This document shows, piece by piece, positions 50,041 to 61,688 of a stretch of 64,000 nucleotides of DNA. The stretch spans positions 992,001 through 1,056,000 of the forward strand of contig NZ_AP028138.1 in the NCBI RefSeq assembly GCF_030297595.1, written 5' to 3'. The translations under genes and the position numbers were made by a program. The notes beneath the pieces were generated by a model. It worked only from the letters and a program-made list of their open reading frames with translations, was not told where the DNA came from and ran no database searches. Every line of letters starts with the position of its first letter. Position 1 is the first letter of the stretch. The stretch is from Polynucleobacter sp. HIN7. Lineage in GTDB: Bacteria; Pseudomonadota; Gammaproteobacteria; Burkholderiales; Burkholderiaceae.

Positions 50041-52416
50041 TTAGATTGCTTTGAGTCTTGCTTCTTTGAGTCGGGGTTCAACGAGGTGGCCCTTACGTGC
50101 GCGGTTGCCTGCAAAGCCCTTCAGCGTTTTGGCATCCAGATGCGTATCGGTTAGTTTGCCACCGCGACCAAGTCCAGAATAACTCGCACCATCGGCGCCC
50201 ACAGCAATTGCTGAACGCATGAATTCTTTAGGATCAAGTCCCATCAGGATCACACCTTTACCACCAGTTGGTAGACGCTTGAGCTCATCGAGTGGGAATA
50301 CCAAGAGTCGGCCGTTCTCGGATAAGCAAGCGACTTGACGCATCCCCTCGTTTACCTCGGCAGCACCAAGAGGTGCATCACCGGGCGTCTTCTTATCCAG
50401 ACCCACAAACGATTTACCCGCTTTATTGCGAGTGATCATGTCTGCGACATTCGCTAAGAACCCATTACCACCTTTGGTGGAGATGAGGACCAGATCATCG
50501 GCGTGACCCGCATAGTAGGCGACCATTTGCGAGCCTGGCGCGAGATTGACGTAGCTTGTGAGTGGTGAGCCATCGCCTCGTGCACCGGGTAACTCACTCA
50601 CAGCGACCGTATAGACCCGACCGTCACTACCAAAGCCCAACATTTGATCGACAGTGCGGCACTCGAAGGTATCGTAGAGAGCATCGCCCGCTTTGAAAGT
50701 GAACTGTTGGGGATCGTGCTCATGGCCCTGACGGACTCGCACCCATCCCTTTTGGGATACGATCACAGTCACCGGCTCATCAATCACCCTCACCTCGGCC
50801 ACTGCACGCTCATCTTCTTTCATGAGGGTACGACGCGCATCACCAAACTCTTTGGCATCACTTTCAATTTCTTTGATGATGTGTTTACGCAATGCCGATT
50901 CGTTACTGAGTAACTCATCAAGTTCTGCCTTTTGCCCTTTGAGCTCTTTGAGCTCCTGCTCAATCTTGATCCCCTCCAGGCGCGCTAACTGGCGCAAACG
51001 AATCTCTAAGATGTCTTCTGCTTGACGCTCGGTGAGCTTGAACGCCTTCATCAGATCGGGTTTTGGCTCATCGCTATTGCGAATCAGCTTAATGACCTTA
51101 TCAATGTTCAGAAAGACGATCTTGCGCCCTTCCAAGATATGCATCCGGTCCTTGACCTTGCCCAAACGATGCTGGGTACGACGAGTGACGGTCTCGACTC
51201 GAAACTCAATCCACTCGGTGAGGATCTCTTTTAATCCTTTTTGACGGGGACGGCCGTCATTGCCGATCATCACTAAATTAATCGAGGCATTCGACTCGAG
51301 CGAGGTATGCGCAAGTAGTAAGGTGATGAACTCACTCGGCTCCACATTCTTGCTCTTAGGCTCGAATACCAAACGTACCGGGGACTCACGACTCGACTCA
51401 TCGCGCACACCATCCAAGACGTTCAGAATAGTTTGCTTGAGATTGTTTTGCTCGGTGGTCAGTGATTTCTTGCCCAACTTCACCTTGGGATTAGTGAGCT
51501 CCTCAATCTCTTGCAGGACCCGTTGTGCCGAGGTCGCGGGTGGTAACTCATTAACCACCACTTGCCATTGCCCACGTGCGAGTTCTTCAATGGTCCAGCG
51601 GGCGCGCACCTTGACCGAACCACGCCCACCCTCATAGATCTGGACGATCTCACTGGCCGGCGAGATGATTTGGCCACCCCCTGGAAAATCCGGACCTGGG
51701 ATGTGCTTGAGCAAATCGTCCAAACTGGTTTTGGGAGACTTCATCAAAGCCACGGCGGCGCTTGCCACCTCGCGCAAGTTATGCGATGGAATTTCGGTCG
51801 CCATACCCACGGCAATGCCGGAGGCGCCATTGAGTAAAACAAATGGCAGACGTGCTGGGAGTAATTTCGGCTCTTTAAACGAACCATCGTAGTTGGGCAC
51901 AAAATCGATCGTGCCCTCATCAATCTCAGATAGCAGCAGGCTCGCAATCTTAGTCAAGCGTGCTTCGGTATAACGCATCGCCGCAGCCCCATCACCATCG
52001 CGCGAGCCAAAGTTGCCTTGACCATCAATGAGTGGATAGCGTAAGGAGAAATCCTGTGCCAAGCGCACCAGGGCATCGTAGGCCGATTGATCGCCGTGTG
52101 GATGGAACTTACCTAAGACATCACCAACCACGCGCGCACTCTTAACTGGCTTCGCATCAGCACGCAAGCCCATCTCGTTCATGGCAAACAGAATGCGACG
52201 TTGCACGGGCTTTTGGCCATCAGCAACTTCGGGTAATGCGCGCCCTTTGACCACACTAATCGCGTAATCAAGGTACGCACGCTCAGCGTAGATGCCTAAG
52301 GATAAGAACTCCTCAGGGTTAGCGGTATTTGCTTTGGGCCGCTCTTGCGTGAAGAGGTCGCCCTGTTCAGGACTGCCTTTCTTATTGTTACTCGATGTGG
52401 ATTTTTTACTTGCCAT
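50041..52416 (-). CDS. parC: ParC, topoisomerase IV subunit A
   Basis: DNA-cleaving subunit of topoisomerase IV that decatenates daughter chromosomes. The 791-residue protein has the GyrA/ParC core: [21 protein letters not shown], the catalytic Tyr region ([12 protein letters not shown]) and the QRDR-equivalent [20 protein letters not shown] reduced C-terminal domain (fewer beta-pinwheel blades than GyrA) is consistent with ParC rather than GyrA. It starts 8 nt after the parE stop. Confidence 0.96.
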   Translation of the reverse strand: MASKKSTSSNNKKGSPEQGDLFTQERPKANTANPEEFLSLGIYAERAYLDYAISVVKGRALPEVADGQKPVQRRILFAMNEMGLRADAKPVKSARVVGDVLGKFHPHGDQSAYDALVRLAQDFSLRYPLIDGQGNFGSRDGDGAAAMRYTEARLTKIASLLLSEIDEGTIDFVPNYDGSFKEPKLLPARLPFVLLNGASGIAVGMATEIPSHNLREVASAAVALMKSPKTSLDDLLKHIPGPDFPGGGQIISPASEIVQIYEGGRGSVKVRARWTIEELARGQWQVVVNELPPATSAQRVLQEIEELTNPKVKLGKKSLTTEQNNLKQTILNVLDGVRDESSRESPVRLVFEPKSKNVEPSEFITLLLAHTSLESNASINLVMIGNDGRPRQKGLKEILTEWIEFRVETVTRRTQHRLGKVKDRMHILEGRKIVFLNIDKVIKLIRNSDEPKPDLMKAFKLTERQAEDILEIRLRQLARLEGIKIEQELKELKGQKAELDELLSNESALRKHIIKEIESDAKEFGDARRTLMKEDERAVAEVRVIDEPVTVIVSQKGWVRVRQGHEHDPQQFTFKAGDALYDTFECRTVDQMLGFGSDGRVYTVAVSELPGARGDGSPLTSYVNLAPGSQMVAYYAGHADDLVLISTKGGNGFLANVADMITRNKAGKSFVGLDKKTPGDAPLGAAEVNEGMRQVACLSENGRLLVFPLDELKRLPTGGKGVILMGLDPKEFMRSAIAVGADGASYSGLGRGGKLTDTHLDAKTLKGFAGNRARKGHLVEPRLKEARLKAI

Positions 52417-52424
52417 GCTGTGTC

Positions 52425-54413
52425 CTAAATGTCGGCTTCTACTTCATTACCGCGCTCTTCTAACCAATCGCGGCGTGCGCCAGATTCTGCTTTGCCCATC
52501 AACATGTCCATGGTCTTAATGGTCTCGCTCTCACTCATCTCGCCCAAGGTCACCGGCAAGAGACGACGAGTATCTGGATTCAAGGTGGTATCCCACAGTT
52601 GCTCAGCACTCATCTCACCTAAGCCCTTAAAGCGCGAGATTTGCCAGGCGCCCTCGCGCACACCGTCTTTGCGCAGCTTATCTTCAATGGCAGTTAGTTC
52701 GCCCTCATCAAGTGCGTAGATCTTCTGTGCGGGCTTCTTACCACGCGCAGGTGCGTCCACGCGATACAGTGGTGGTCGCGCAATATACACATGACCGTTC
52801 TCGACTAAGCGTGGGAAGTGTTTATAAAAAAGTGTGAGCAGCAGCACCTGAATATGCGAGCCATCCACATCGGCATCGGACAGTATGCAAATCTTGCCGT
52901 AGCGTAAGTTGCCCAAGTTGGGCTCATCACCTGGCCCGTGGGGATCAACCCCAATCGCTACTGCAATATCGTGCACTTCATTATTCGCAAAGAGCCGATC
53001 ACGCTCGGTCTCCCAGGTATTTAACACCTTACCGCGTAAGGGCAAAATCGCTTGGTATTCTTTATTACGACCCATCTTGGCAGAACCACCGGCGGAGTCG
53101 CCCTCCACCAAGAAGATCTCATTTAAAAGAATGTCTTCACTCTCACAGTCGGTGAGCTTTCCAGGCAGTACTGCCACACCCGAGGATTTTTTCTTTTCCA
53201 CCTTTTGCCCAGCGCGGGTGCGCGCTTGCGCTTGCTTAATGACGAGCTCTGCAAGTGCTTTGCCGTAATCGACGTGTTGGTTGAGCCACAGCTCAAGCGC
53301 TGACTTCACAAAGCCAGAGACCAGGCGCACCGCATCGCGGGAGTTCAGGCGCTCTTTAATTTGTCCCTGAAATTGTGGATCCAATACCTTGGCAGACAAT
53401 ATGAATGAGGCCCGAGCAAATACGTCCTCAGGCATGAGCTTCACACCCTTGGGTTGTAAAGCGTGGATCTCGACAAAACTTTTGACCGCATTAAAGAGTC
53501 CTTCGCGCAAACCGCTCTCATGCGTACCGCCCGCTGGAGTGGGGATAAGGTTCACGTAACTCTCACGCACCGGCGCACCCTCTTCGGTCCAACTCACCAC
53601 CCAAGCGGCGCCCTCACCTTCGGCAAAGGCTTCTTCATCCCCTGTGCCGCTGGCGTAATGCTCGCCCTCAAACGCAGGAATCACTGGGGCACTATGGCCA
53701 CCTTGTGCCAAGGCCTCATCGAGATAGCCTTTTAATCCTTGGGTGTAGAGCCACGATTGGCTTTGACCGCTTTTCTCATGTACGAGCGTGACCTTGACTC
53801 CGGGTAAAAGCACTGCCTTGGAGCGCAAGAGGCGCTCGAGATCAGCCATGGGAATGGTGGCGCTATCAAAGTATTTAGGGTTGGGCCAGACACGCACTTT
53901 GGTGCCATGCGCTTTATCGCCTTTGGTAGCCGCTTTGGATTTGAGTTTCTCGATCACATCGCCATCAGCAAAGGCAATGTTCGAGACCTGCTGCTCACGC
54001 CACACTGTGACCTCTAAGCGTTTAGCGAGCGCGTTCGTAACCGACACACCAACCCCATGTAAGCCGCCTGAGAATGCATAGGCACCGCCACTGCCCTTTT
54101 CAAACTTACCGCCAGCATGCAGTTGGGTAAAGACGATTTCAACGACGGGTTTTTTCTCTTGCGGGTGCATCCCCACGGGAATGCCGCGGCCATCGTCTTC
54201 AACACTCACACTACCGTCGGTGTGTAAGGTCACCACCACTTCTTTACCGTAACCACCAAGTGCTTCGTCAGAGGCGTTATCCAAGACCTCCTGAATGATG
54301 TGCAGGGGATTATCGGTGCGGGTGTACATGCCCGGACGCTGACGCACCGGCTCCAAGCCTTTTAAGACTTTGATCGAGGATTCGCTGTATTGGGATGGTT
54401 TACGAGTCGCCAT
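52425..54413 (-). CDS. parE: ParE, topoisomerase IV subunit B
   Basis: ATPase subunit of topoisomerase IV. The 662-residue protein has the GHKL ATP site ([41 protein letters not shown]) and the Toprim motif ([20 protein letters not shown], in part, and DADVDGSHI). It lacks the ~170-residue insert of proteobacterial GyrB, supporting ParE. It is divergent from the CoA transferase gene. Confidence 0.97.
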   Translation of the reverse strand: MATRKPSQYSESSIKVLKGLEPVRQRPGMYTRTDNPLHIIQEVLDNASDEALGGYGKEVVVTLHTDGSVSVEDDGRGIPVGMHPQEKKPVVEIVFTQLHAGGKFEKGSGGAYAFSGGLHGVGVSVTNALAKRLEVTVWREQQVSNIAFADGDVIEKLKSKAATKGDKAHGTKVRVWPNPKYFDSATIPMADLERLLRSKAVLLPGVKVTLVHEKSGQSQSWLYTQGLKGYLDEALAQGGHSAPVIPAFEGEHYASGTGDEEAFAEGEGAAWVVSWTEEGAPVRESYVNLIPTPAGGTHESGLREGLFNAVKSFVEIHALQPKGVKLMPEDVFARASFILSAKVLDPQFQGQIKERLNSRDAVRLVSGFVKSALELWLNQHVDYGKALAELVIKQAQARTRAGQKVEKKKSSGVAVLPGKLTDCESEDILLNEIFLVEGDSAGGSAKMGRNKEYQAILPLRGKVLNTWETERDRLFANNEVHDIAVAIGVDPHGPGDEPNLGNLRYGKICILSDADVDGSHIQVLLLTLFYKHFPRLVENGHVYIARPPLYRVDAPARGKKPAQKIYALDEGELTAIEDKLRKDGVREGAWQISRFKGLGEMSAEQLWDTTLNPDTRRLLPVTLGEMSESETIKTMDMLMGKAESGARRDWLEERGNEVEADI

Positions 54414-54472
54414 GCGCAGAAATTGTAGTCATATCCCAAAGGCGTGTGACAAAAGCGTGGGAAAATAAGCCC

Positions 54473-55690
54473 ATGGGAGCATTAAGTCATATTCGAGTAT
54501 TAGATCTGAGCCGGGTATTAGCGGGTCCGTGGTGTGCTCAGAACTTAGCTGATTTGGGTGCTCAGGTGATTAAAGTGGAGCGCCCGGGCGCAGGTGACGA
54601 TACCCGCCATTGGGGCCCTCCCTTTGCTAAAGACCCCAATGGTCAAGACACCACCGAGTCAGCGTATTACATCTCGATTAATCGCAATAAGAAATCCATC
54701 ACGCTCGATATCAGCACCCCCGAGGGTCAAGCGATTGTGCGCGATCTGGTCAAGACCTCCGATGTGGTGATCGAGAACTACAAGGTTGGTCAGTTAGCGA
54801 AGTACGGTCTTGACTATCCATCGTTATGTGCGATCAAGCCCAATCTTATTTATTGCTCGATCACCGGCTTTGGTCAAACCGGCCCCTATCAACATCGCCC
54901 TGGCTATGACTTTATCTTGCAAGGCATGGGTGGCTTCATGAGCATTACCGGTGAAGCAGATCATTTACCGGGTGGCGGCCCTCAAAAGGCTGGGGTTGCG
55001 ATCGTGGATTTATTTACGGGCATGTATGCCAGCTCAGCGATTCTTGCGGCGGTGATCCATCGCGATCGCAGCGGTGAAGGTCAATACATTGATATGGCTC
55101 TCCTCGATACGCAGGTCGCGATGCTTGCCAATATTTCCAGCAATTATTTATGCAGCGGGGTCTCGCCGCATCGCTGGGGTAATGCTCACCCCAATGTGGT
55201 GCCGTATCAAACCTTTCAGACTGCCGATAGCTGGATCATTGTGGCGGTTGGTAACGATAGTCAGTTTCGTAACTTCGTGAAAGTTGGTAACCGCGAGGCT
55301 CTTGCTGACGATCCGCGCTTTGCAAGCAACCCCGCGCGCATTGAGCACCGCGCTGCATTAATCCCACTGTTAGCCGAGATGGTGAAGGAGAAGACCAAGG
55401 CGCAGTGGATTTCTTTGTTGGAGACGGCAGGTGTGCCATGTGGGCCCATTAATAATTTGCAAGAGGTGTTTGAGAACGAGCAAGTGATCTCGCGTGGGAT
55501 TGAGATGCGCGTGCCCCATCCAACCGCCGGCACCATGAAATTGGTCGCAAGTCCGATGCGTCTCTCCAAAACCCCTGTGGAGGTGCGCATGCCACCCCCA
55601 CTGTTGGGACAACACACCGATGAGGTCTTGCACGAACTGGGTATGAGTGCTTCACAAATTAGCGAGTTGCATCAGAAAGGCATTGTGTGA
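54473..55690 (+). CDS. CaiB/BaiF family CoA-transferase (family III)
   Basis: Start set at ATG 54473 (405 residues), because the upstream frame to 54395 overlaps parE. Family III acyl-CoA transferases exchange CoA between carboxylates. Signature features: VLDLSRVLAGPWCAQNLADLGAQVIKVE, the catalytic-Asp region near YIDMALLDTQ, and the C-terminal domain with VPCGPINNLQEVF. The native substrate cannot be told. The MFS gene overlaps its 3' end by 4 nt and may transport the acid (for example a dicarboxylate). Confidence 0.92.
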   Translation: MGALSHIRVLDLSRVLAGPWCAQNLADLGAQVIKVERPGAGDDTRHWGPPFAKDPNGQDTTESAYYISINRNKKSITLDISTPEGQAIVRDLVKTSDVVIENYKVGQLAKYGLDYPSLCAIKPNLIYCSITGFGQTGPYQHRPGYDFILQGMGGFMSITGEADHLPGGGPQKAGVAIVDLFTGMYASSAILAAVIHRDRSGEGQYIDMALLDTQVAMLANISSNYLCSGVSPHRWGNAHPNVVPYQTFQTADSWIIVAVGNDSQFRNFVKVGNREALADDPRFASNPARIEHRAALIPLLAEMVKEKTKAQWISLLETAGVPCGPINNLQEVFENEQVISRGIEMRVPHPTAGTMKLVASPMRLSKTPVEVRMPPPLLGQHTDEVLHELGMSASQISELHQKGIV

Positions 55691-56910
55691 CCCAGCGCAC
55701 GCCAAGCCTATCGATGCTTCAAGTGCTGATCTTTGGCAGCCTAATGGTCACCCTCTCCATGGGGATTCGTCATGGCTTTGGTCTCTTTAATATGCCCATC
55801 ACCTCCGCCAACGGTTGGGGGCGTGAGACCTTCGCATTAGCGATTGCCCTACAAAATTTGATTTGGGGATTTGCTCAACCCGTCGCTGGTGCGCTTGCCG
55901 ATCGCTATGGTCCGTTCAAGATCATGATTCTGGGTGGATTCTTATATGCCGTGGGTCTGATTGGTATGGCGCTCACCAATGATCCTTTGCTGTTTCATTT
56001 GGCAGGTGGCCTATCAATTGGTATTGGTCTAGCTGCTACGACCTACAGCGTGGTGTATGGCATTATTGGTCGCAATGTATCACCCCAGAAACGCGTCTGG
56101 GCGATGGGGGTTACTGCAGCGGCCGGCTCCTTTGGTCAGTTTTTGATGATGCCGCTTGAGCAAGGTTTGATTAGCAACTTTGGAGCCAGCGAAGCACTCA
56201 TTTATTTAGGACTCATGGCTTCACTCATGATCCCGATTGCGTTTTTCTTACGCGAGACCGGTTTTGCGCCCAATCAAGCGGGTGATCAAACCATCCGACA
56301 GGCTCTTAACGAAGCGATTGGTAATCGCAACTTTCGCTTTTTGATGATGGGTTACTTTGTGTGCGGCTTTCAGGTGGTCTTTATTTCGGTTCACCTCGCG
56401 CCCTATCTCAAGGATATGTCGGCGATCTATCCGGGCATCAACGGTGCGACTGTGGCAACCACCGCCTTGGCCTTGATTGGTTTATTTAATGTGATTGGCA
56501 CCTACTACGCTGGGGTCTTGGGTGAACGCTTTCCTAAACGATTTTTACTCTCGGGTATTTACTTCACACGCTCGCTAGCGATTGCCCTCTTTTTATTGTT
56601 ACCCCTCTCCTCGATGAGCACCTATGTATTTGCTGCCGTGATGGGGGTACTTTGGCTCTCGACCATTCCGCTCACGAATGCGATCGTCGCTCAGATTTTT
56701 GGGGTCAAGTACCTCACCATGCTCTCGGGGGTGGTGTTCTTCTCCCATCAATTAGGGAGCTTTTGTGGTGCCTACTTTGGTGGCTACCTCTACGATCTCA
56801 CCGGCTCTTATCAGATCGTATGGGGCATTGCCATGGCCCTCGGGGTCTTTGCCGGTCTGATTAATTTACCGATCCGCGAGGAACCCTTACAGCGCCCAGC
56901 AAGCGCGTGA
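55687..56910 (+). CDS. MFS transporter
   Basis: A 407-residue major-facilitator protein with about 12 helices (including LQNLIWGFAQPVAGALAD and IGIGLAATTYSVVYGII). A GRNVSPQKR loop and the ADRYGPFKIM segment resemble MFS motif A. GTG start 55687 overlaps the CoA transferase stop by 4 nt (GTGA), so the two are a transcriptional unit. A carboxylate/oxalate-type substrate is possible from the pairing; this is inference. Confidence 0.9.
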   Translation: MTQRTPSLSMLQVLIFGSLMVTLSMGIRHGFGLFNMPITSANGWGRETFALAIALQNLIWGFAQPVAGALADRYGPFKIMILGGFLYAVGLIGMALTNDPLLFHLAGGLSIGIGLAATTYSVVYGIIGRNVSPQKRVWAMGVTAAAGSFGQFLMMPLEQGLISNFGASEALIYLGLMASLMIPIAFFLRETGFAPNQAGDQTIRQALNEAIGNRNFRFLMMGYFVCGFQVVFISVHLAPYLKDMSAIYPGINGATVATTALALIGLFNVIGTYYAGVLGERFPKRFLLSGIYFTRSLAIALFLLLPLSSMSTYVFAAVMGVLWLSTIPLTNAIVAQIFGVKYLTMLSGVVFFSHQLGSFCGAYFGGYLYDLTGSYQIVWGIAMALGVFAGLINLPIREEPLQRPASA

Positions 56911-56961
56911 GGCGGTAGAGTTTCTGTAGCGATGACCACCTGCTTTCGGTAGAATGAGCAC

Positions 56962-57120
56962 ATGAGTCAATCGCTATCAATTACTTCAACTCTCACCTGG
57001 AAGAAGGTCGCGCTCTATGCAAGCGTTGCGATCCTTCTGATGCTGGTCTTTGCGCTCTACTTCATTCCAGAAGTTGTGATTGGTCTAGCTGAGCAAGCAT
57101 GGGCCCTGTGTGGCTGGTAA
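56962..57120 (+). CDS. Small membrane protein (52 aa)
   Basis: ATG 56962 to TAA 57120. The peptide begins with a polar stretch ending in TWKKVALYA, has one strongly hydrophobic helix (SVAILLMLVFALYFI), and ends in the short segment PEVVIGLAEQAWALCGW with a terminal Cys-Gly-Trp. A -10-like TAGAAT at 56950-56955 would put the transcription start at or next to the ATG, with no SD. Lies between the MFS gene and tRNA-Arg; no family recognised. Confidence 0.5.
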   Translation: MSQSLSITSTLTWKKVALYASVAILLMLVFALYFIPEVVIGLAEQAWALCGW

Positions 57121-57126
57121 TCCACT

Positions 57127-57201
57127 CCCGCTGTAGCACAATGGATAGTGCAATCGCCTCCTAAGCGATAGATCCAGGTTCGACTCCTGGCAGGGGGACC
57201 A
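57127..57201 (+). tRNA. tRNA-Arg (anticodon CCT)
   Basis: 75 nt with encoded CCA. The anticodon stem ATCGC/GCGAT holds loop CTCCTAA with CCT at 57160-57162, reading AGG. D stem GCAC/GTGC and T stem CCAGG/CCTGG are perfect. The acceptor CCCGCTG/CAGGGGG has C1-G72 and a G4-G69 mismatch, unlike the G1-C72 usual in tRNA-Arg. The mismatch may be a real feature or a sequence error. Confidence 0.9.
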
Positions 57202-57300
57202 AATTTATTCATAACGCATTGATTGTTGAATTAGGAAAACTACTAATCTTGTTTGATGTGAACATGTCCTTTATTTGTTACGCTTTTTAATTCATGCACG

Positions 57301-57346
57301 ATCGATTGGTGATGAAGTTATCCACAGCGTATGTGGACAAATCGAT
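57301..57346. promoter_or_regulatory. Nested inverted repeats with paired DnaA-box-like sites
   Basis: A perfect DnaA box TTATCCACA (57318-57326) faces a one-mismatch box TGTGGACAA (57332-57340, reverse complement TTGTCCACA), 5 nt apart. Outside these, ATCGATT (57301-57307) and AATCGAT (57340-57346) also pair. The segment lies in the 235-nt gap between tRNA-Arg and the Nudix gene. It is not an origin by itself (no box cluster, no dnaA). It may bind DnaA or another protein. Confidence 0.45.
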
Positions 57347-57387
57347 AAAAATTTTCCTAAGTGCTGATTTTTAAACGAGTGAGCTGG

Positions 57388-57408
57388 CATGCTCAAAAAT
57401 TGAGCATG
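57388..57408. promoter_or_regulatory. Operator-like palindrome before the Nudix gene
   Basis: Perfect inverted repeat with 9-bp arms CATGCTCAA and TTGAGCATG around a 3-nt AAA centre. It ends 29 nt before the ATG at 57437. TTGAGC inside the right arm (57400-57405) and TTACAC (57424-57429, 18-nt spacer) form a candidate promoter, so a bound protein would cover the -35. The predicted transcription start is very near the ATG. Confidence 0.55.
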
Positions 57409-57436
57409 GTCGACATAGTTCGCTTACACTTGATTC

Positions 57437-58261
57437 ATGTCAACAATTCCTGTAAGCACACTCGCCGCTCTCGAAGAAATGTTGCAAAACGCGAGTTGTC
57501 ATCTACCACACGCGTGCCTGCCGATTCTGTTAGGTGAGCGCACTGTTGGTCACCTCGTCCCTGAATTCACCCCCTTCGTGATCGAGAGTTTGCAATGCGA
57601 GCCAATTGCCCATCTGAATGTCAGTGCGCGTGGTTTGTCTTTGGCAGCAGTTCCTCCTGCCCACCTCAGTGCCAGTTTGCGCGTCTTGGCGATGAGGATG
57701 CGTGACGCTGGCTTGATCCCCGCGTGGCGCAATGAAGAGTTTGCATTCTATGGCGCTGATGGTCATGAGTACTTTCGGGTTGAGCGCGCGGCGTTTCGTA
57801 GTCTTGGGGTGCAAAGTCAGGCAGCGCACATCAATGGCGTAAGCGTAAATGGCCAACTCTGGGTAGGACGGCGCAGCGAGAGTAAGCAAATTGATCCCGG
57901 CAAACTCGATAACCTCGCCGCAGGGGGCATTAGCGCCTCTGAGACCGTGGTGCATTGTGCGATTCGGGAGCTTTGGGAAGAAGCAGGCATTCCGGAGCCG
58001 ATCGCCAGTGCCATTGCCCCAGCGGGCAAGCTACTCATTAGTCGCCCCCACCCACCCCATGGCATCCACCATGAAAGCCTCTTCATTTTTGACCTTGAGC
58101 TCCCTAATCATCTAATCCCCGTCAACCACGATGGCGAGGTCAGTAGCTTTATCCAACTAGATCTCGCGGAGGCCGCTGCTCGCATCCTAGCGGATGAGTT
58201 CACGACCGATGCGGCCCTGGTCACTGCCGACTTGATATTGCGCCGCAACCGGATGGCTTGA
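57437..58261 (+). CDS. Nudix hydrolase of the DUF4743 / thiamine-damage type
   Basis: A 274-residue protein with an N-terminal DUF4743-like domain (LPHACLPILLGERTVGHLVPE, in part) and a Nudix domain. The Nudix box follows G-x5-E-x7-RE-U-xEE-x-G-U: GGISASE, then seven residues, RELWEEAGI. Members of this family (YJR142W type) are reported to hydrolyse damaged thiamine diphosphates such as oxo-derivatives. The neighbouring thiC riboswitch and thi operon support that role. Promoter and palindrome upstream are separate from the riboswitch, which lies downstream. Confidence 0.83.
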   Translation: MSTIPVSTLAALEEMLQNASCHLPHACLPILLGERTVGHLVPEFTPFVIESLQCEPIAHLNVSARGLSLAAVPPAHLSASLRVLAMRMRDAGLIPAWRNEEFAFYGADGHEYFRVERAAFRSLGVQSQAAHINGVSVNGQLWVGRRSESKQIDPGKLDNLAAGGISASETVVHCAIRELWEEAGIPEPIASAIAPAGKLLISRPHPPHGIHHESLFIFDLELPNHLIPVNHDGEVSSFIQLDLAEAAARILADEFTTDAALVTADLILRRNRMA

Positions 58262-58315
58262 TGAAGCTCAAGGATGGGCTTGGGGGATTCGTGGTTAAAT
58301 AGGGTCATAAGGATG

Positions 58316-60349
<2,034 letters not shown>

Positions 60350-60357
60350 GTCTTGCA

Positions 60358-61473
60358 ATGAGTATGTCGTACGCCATCGTCGGTGCCGGCCTCATGGGTC
60401 GGATGATGGCGTATACCCTCACCAAATCGGGTGCACGCGTTGAATTGTTTGAGCGCAGTGGCCCCGATGCAGAGCACTCGGCAGCACGGGTTGCCGCTTC
60501 CATGCTGGCGCCTCTTGCCGAATCCGCCATTACCGAAGCACCGGTGGTGCGCATGGGGCTATATGGGCTTGATCGCTGGAAGCAACTCATTACTGAACTA
60601 AATACCCAAGTATCGCAACAGACCTACTTTCAGCAAGACGGCACCCTCGTTTTATGGCATCGCCTTGATGCACCCGAGGCGCAACGCTTTGCTGAACATC
60701 TTGAGCGTAATGTGCGTATGAACCCAGCTCTGGCGACACCCTGGCATCTTGATAGCAAGGCACTCACCGAGCTTGAGCCTGCCGTAGCGGAGCGCTTTAC
60801 CCAAGGTCTCTTTTTGCCTCGCGAGGGCCAGCTCGATAATCGTCAACTCTTAACTGGCTTACTTGAGTTCTTAACGAAAGCACAAGTGCCCATGCATTGG
60901 CATCGCGCGATGGAGCCCCATGAGCTACGAGGCCGTGGCTTTGACTGGGTGATTGACTGCCGGGGCTTAGGTGCCAAAGCCAGCTGGGCCGATACTCGTA
61001 ATCCCCTGCGTGGAGTTCGAGGGGAAGTGATTCGGGTGCATGCCCCAGAGGTCAAGCTCAAGCGTCCTACACGTTTGATCCACCCCCGCTATCCCATCTA
61101 CATTGCGCCTAAAGAGAATGATCTGTATGTAATTGGGGCCACTGAGATTGAGTCCGATGACCTCTCGCCCGTGAGCGTGCGCTCTTCCATGGAATTACTC
61201 TCAGCGGCCTACTCGGTGCACTCCGGCTTTGCCGAGGCACGGATTGTGGAAGCGGCTACGCAATGTCGTCCAACACTTAAAAATAATTTGCCGGAGATAT
61301 GCATCCCTGAACCTGGGCTCATGCAAATCAATGGGCTCTATCGCCATGGTTATTTAATTGCGCCAGCAATGATGGATGCGGCACTGCAAGTACTACAGGG
61401 CGAATCCCAAACGCTTGCCAAGCGCTTTGATTTGCAAATCCAGCAAGCTAGCTTGAGTGGATCCCTCGTATGA
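60358..61473 (+). CDS. thiO: ThiO, FAD-dependent glycine oxidase
   Basis: Oxidises glycine to dehydroglycine for thiazole synthesis (the aerobic alternative to ThiH). The 371-residue DAO-fold protein has the dinucleotide motif YAIVGAGLMGRMMAYTL at the N-terminus, LFERSGPDAEHSAA (FAD-ribose region) and C-terminal GLYRHGYLIAPAM. It overlaps thiS by 4 nt, so translation is coupled. The gene makes glycine, not tyrosine, the imine source in this operon. Confidence 0.93.
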   Translation: MSMSYAIVGAGLMGRMMAYTLTKSGARVELFERSGPDAEHSAARVAASMLAPLAESAITEAPVVRMGLYGLDRWKQLITELNTQVSQQTYFQQDGTLVLWHRLDAPEAQRFAEHLERNVRMNPALATPWHLDSKALTELEPAVAERFTQGLFLPREGQLDNRQLLTGLLEFLTKAQVPMHWHRAMEPHELRGRGFDWVIDCRGLGAKASWADTRNPLRGVRGEVIRVHAPEVKLKRPTRLIHPRYPIYIAPKENDLYVIGATEIESDDLSPVSVRSSMELLSAAYSVHSGFAEARIVEAATQCRPTLKNNLPEICIPEPGLMQINGLYRHGYLIAPAMMDAALQVLQGESQTLAKRFDLQIQQASLSGSLV

Positions 61474-61670
61474 TGCGCGTGCTCGTCAACCAACAGGTCC
61501 GTGAGCTTCCCCCTGCGAGCAAGGTTAGCGATCTCTTAACAGTGCTCGATGCCAAGCCACCGTATGCCGTGGCGGTTAATTTGCAGTTCGTTCCTAAATC
61601 ACAGCATGCGGAGTATGTTTTGCATGACAACGACTCCATTGAAATTATTTCACCGGTGACCGGTGGTTAA
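61470..61670 (+). CDS. thiS: ThiS, sulfur carrier protein
   Basis: Small ubiquitin-like sulfur carrier, activated at its C-terminal glycine and thiocarboxylated for thiazole formation. 66 residues ending IISPVTGG, with the required Gly-Gly terminus. Overlaps thiO by 4 nt and precedes thiG by 18 nt. No thiF adenylyltransferase gene is in the operon; it must be elsewhere (often moeB/thiF). Confidence 0.93.
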   Translation: MMRVLVNQQVRELPPASKVSDLLTVLDAKPPYAVAVNLQFVPKSQHAEYVLHDNDSIEIISPVTGG

Positions 61671-61688
61671 ACTATCCATATTCAACTC

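Noticed and set aside
57202..57300. A short TTG-initiated ORF after tRNA-Arg
   Set aside because: About 24 codons, no RBS and AT-rich; nothing distinguishes it from chance.
57301..57346. The DnaA-box pair as an origin of replication
   Set aside because: Only two boxes, no AT-rich unwinding element obvious, no dnaA/dnaN nearby. Kept as a regulatory candidate only.
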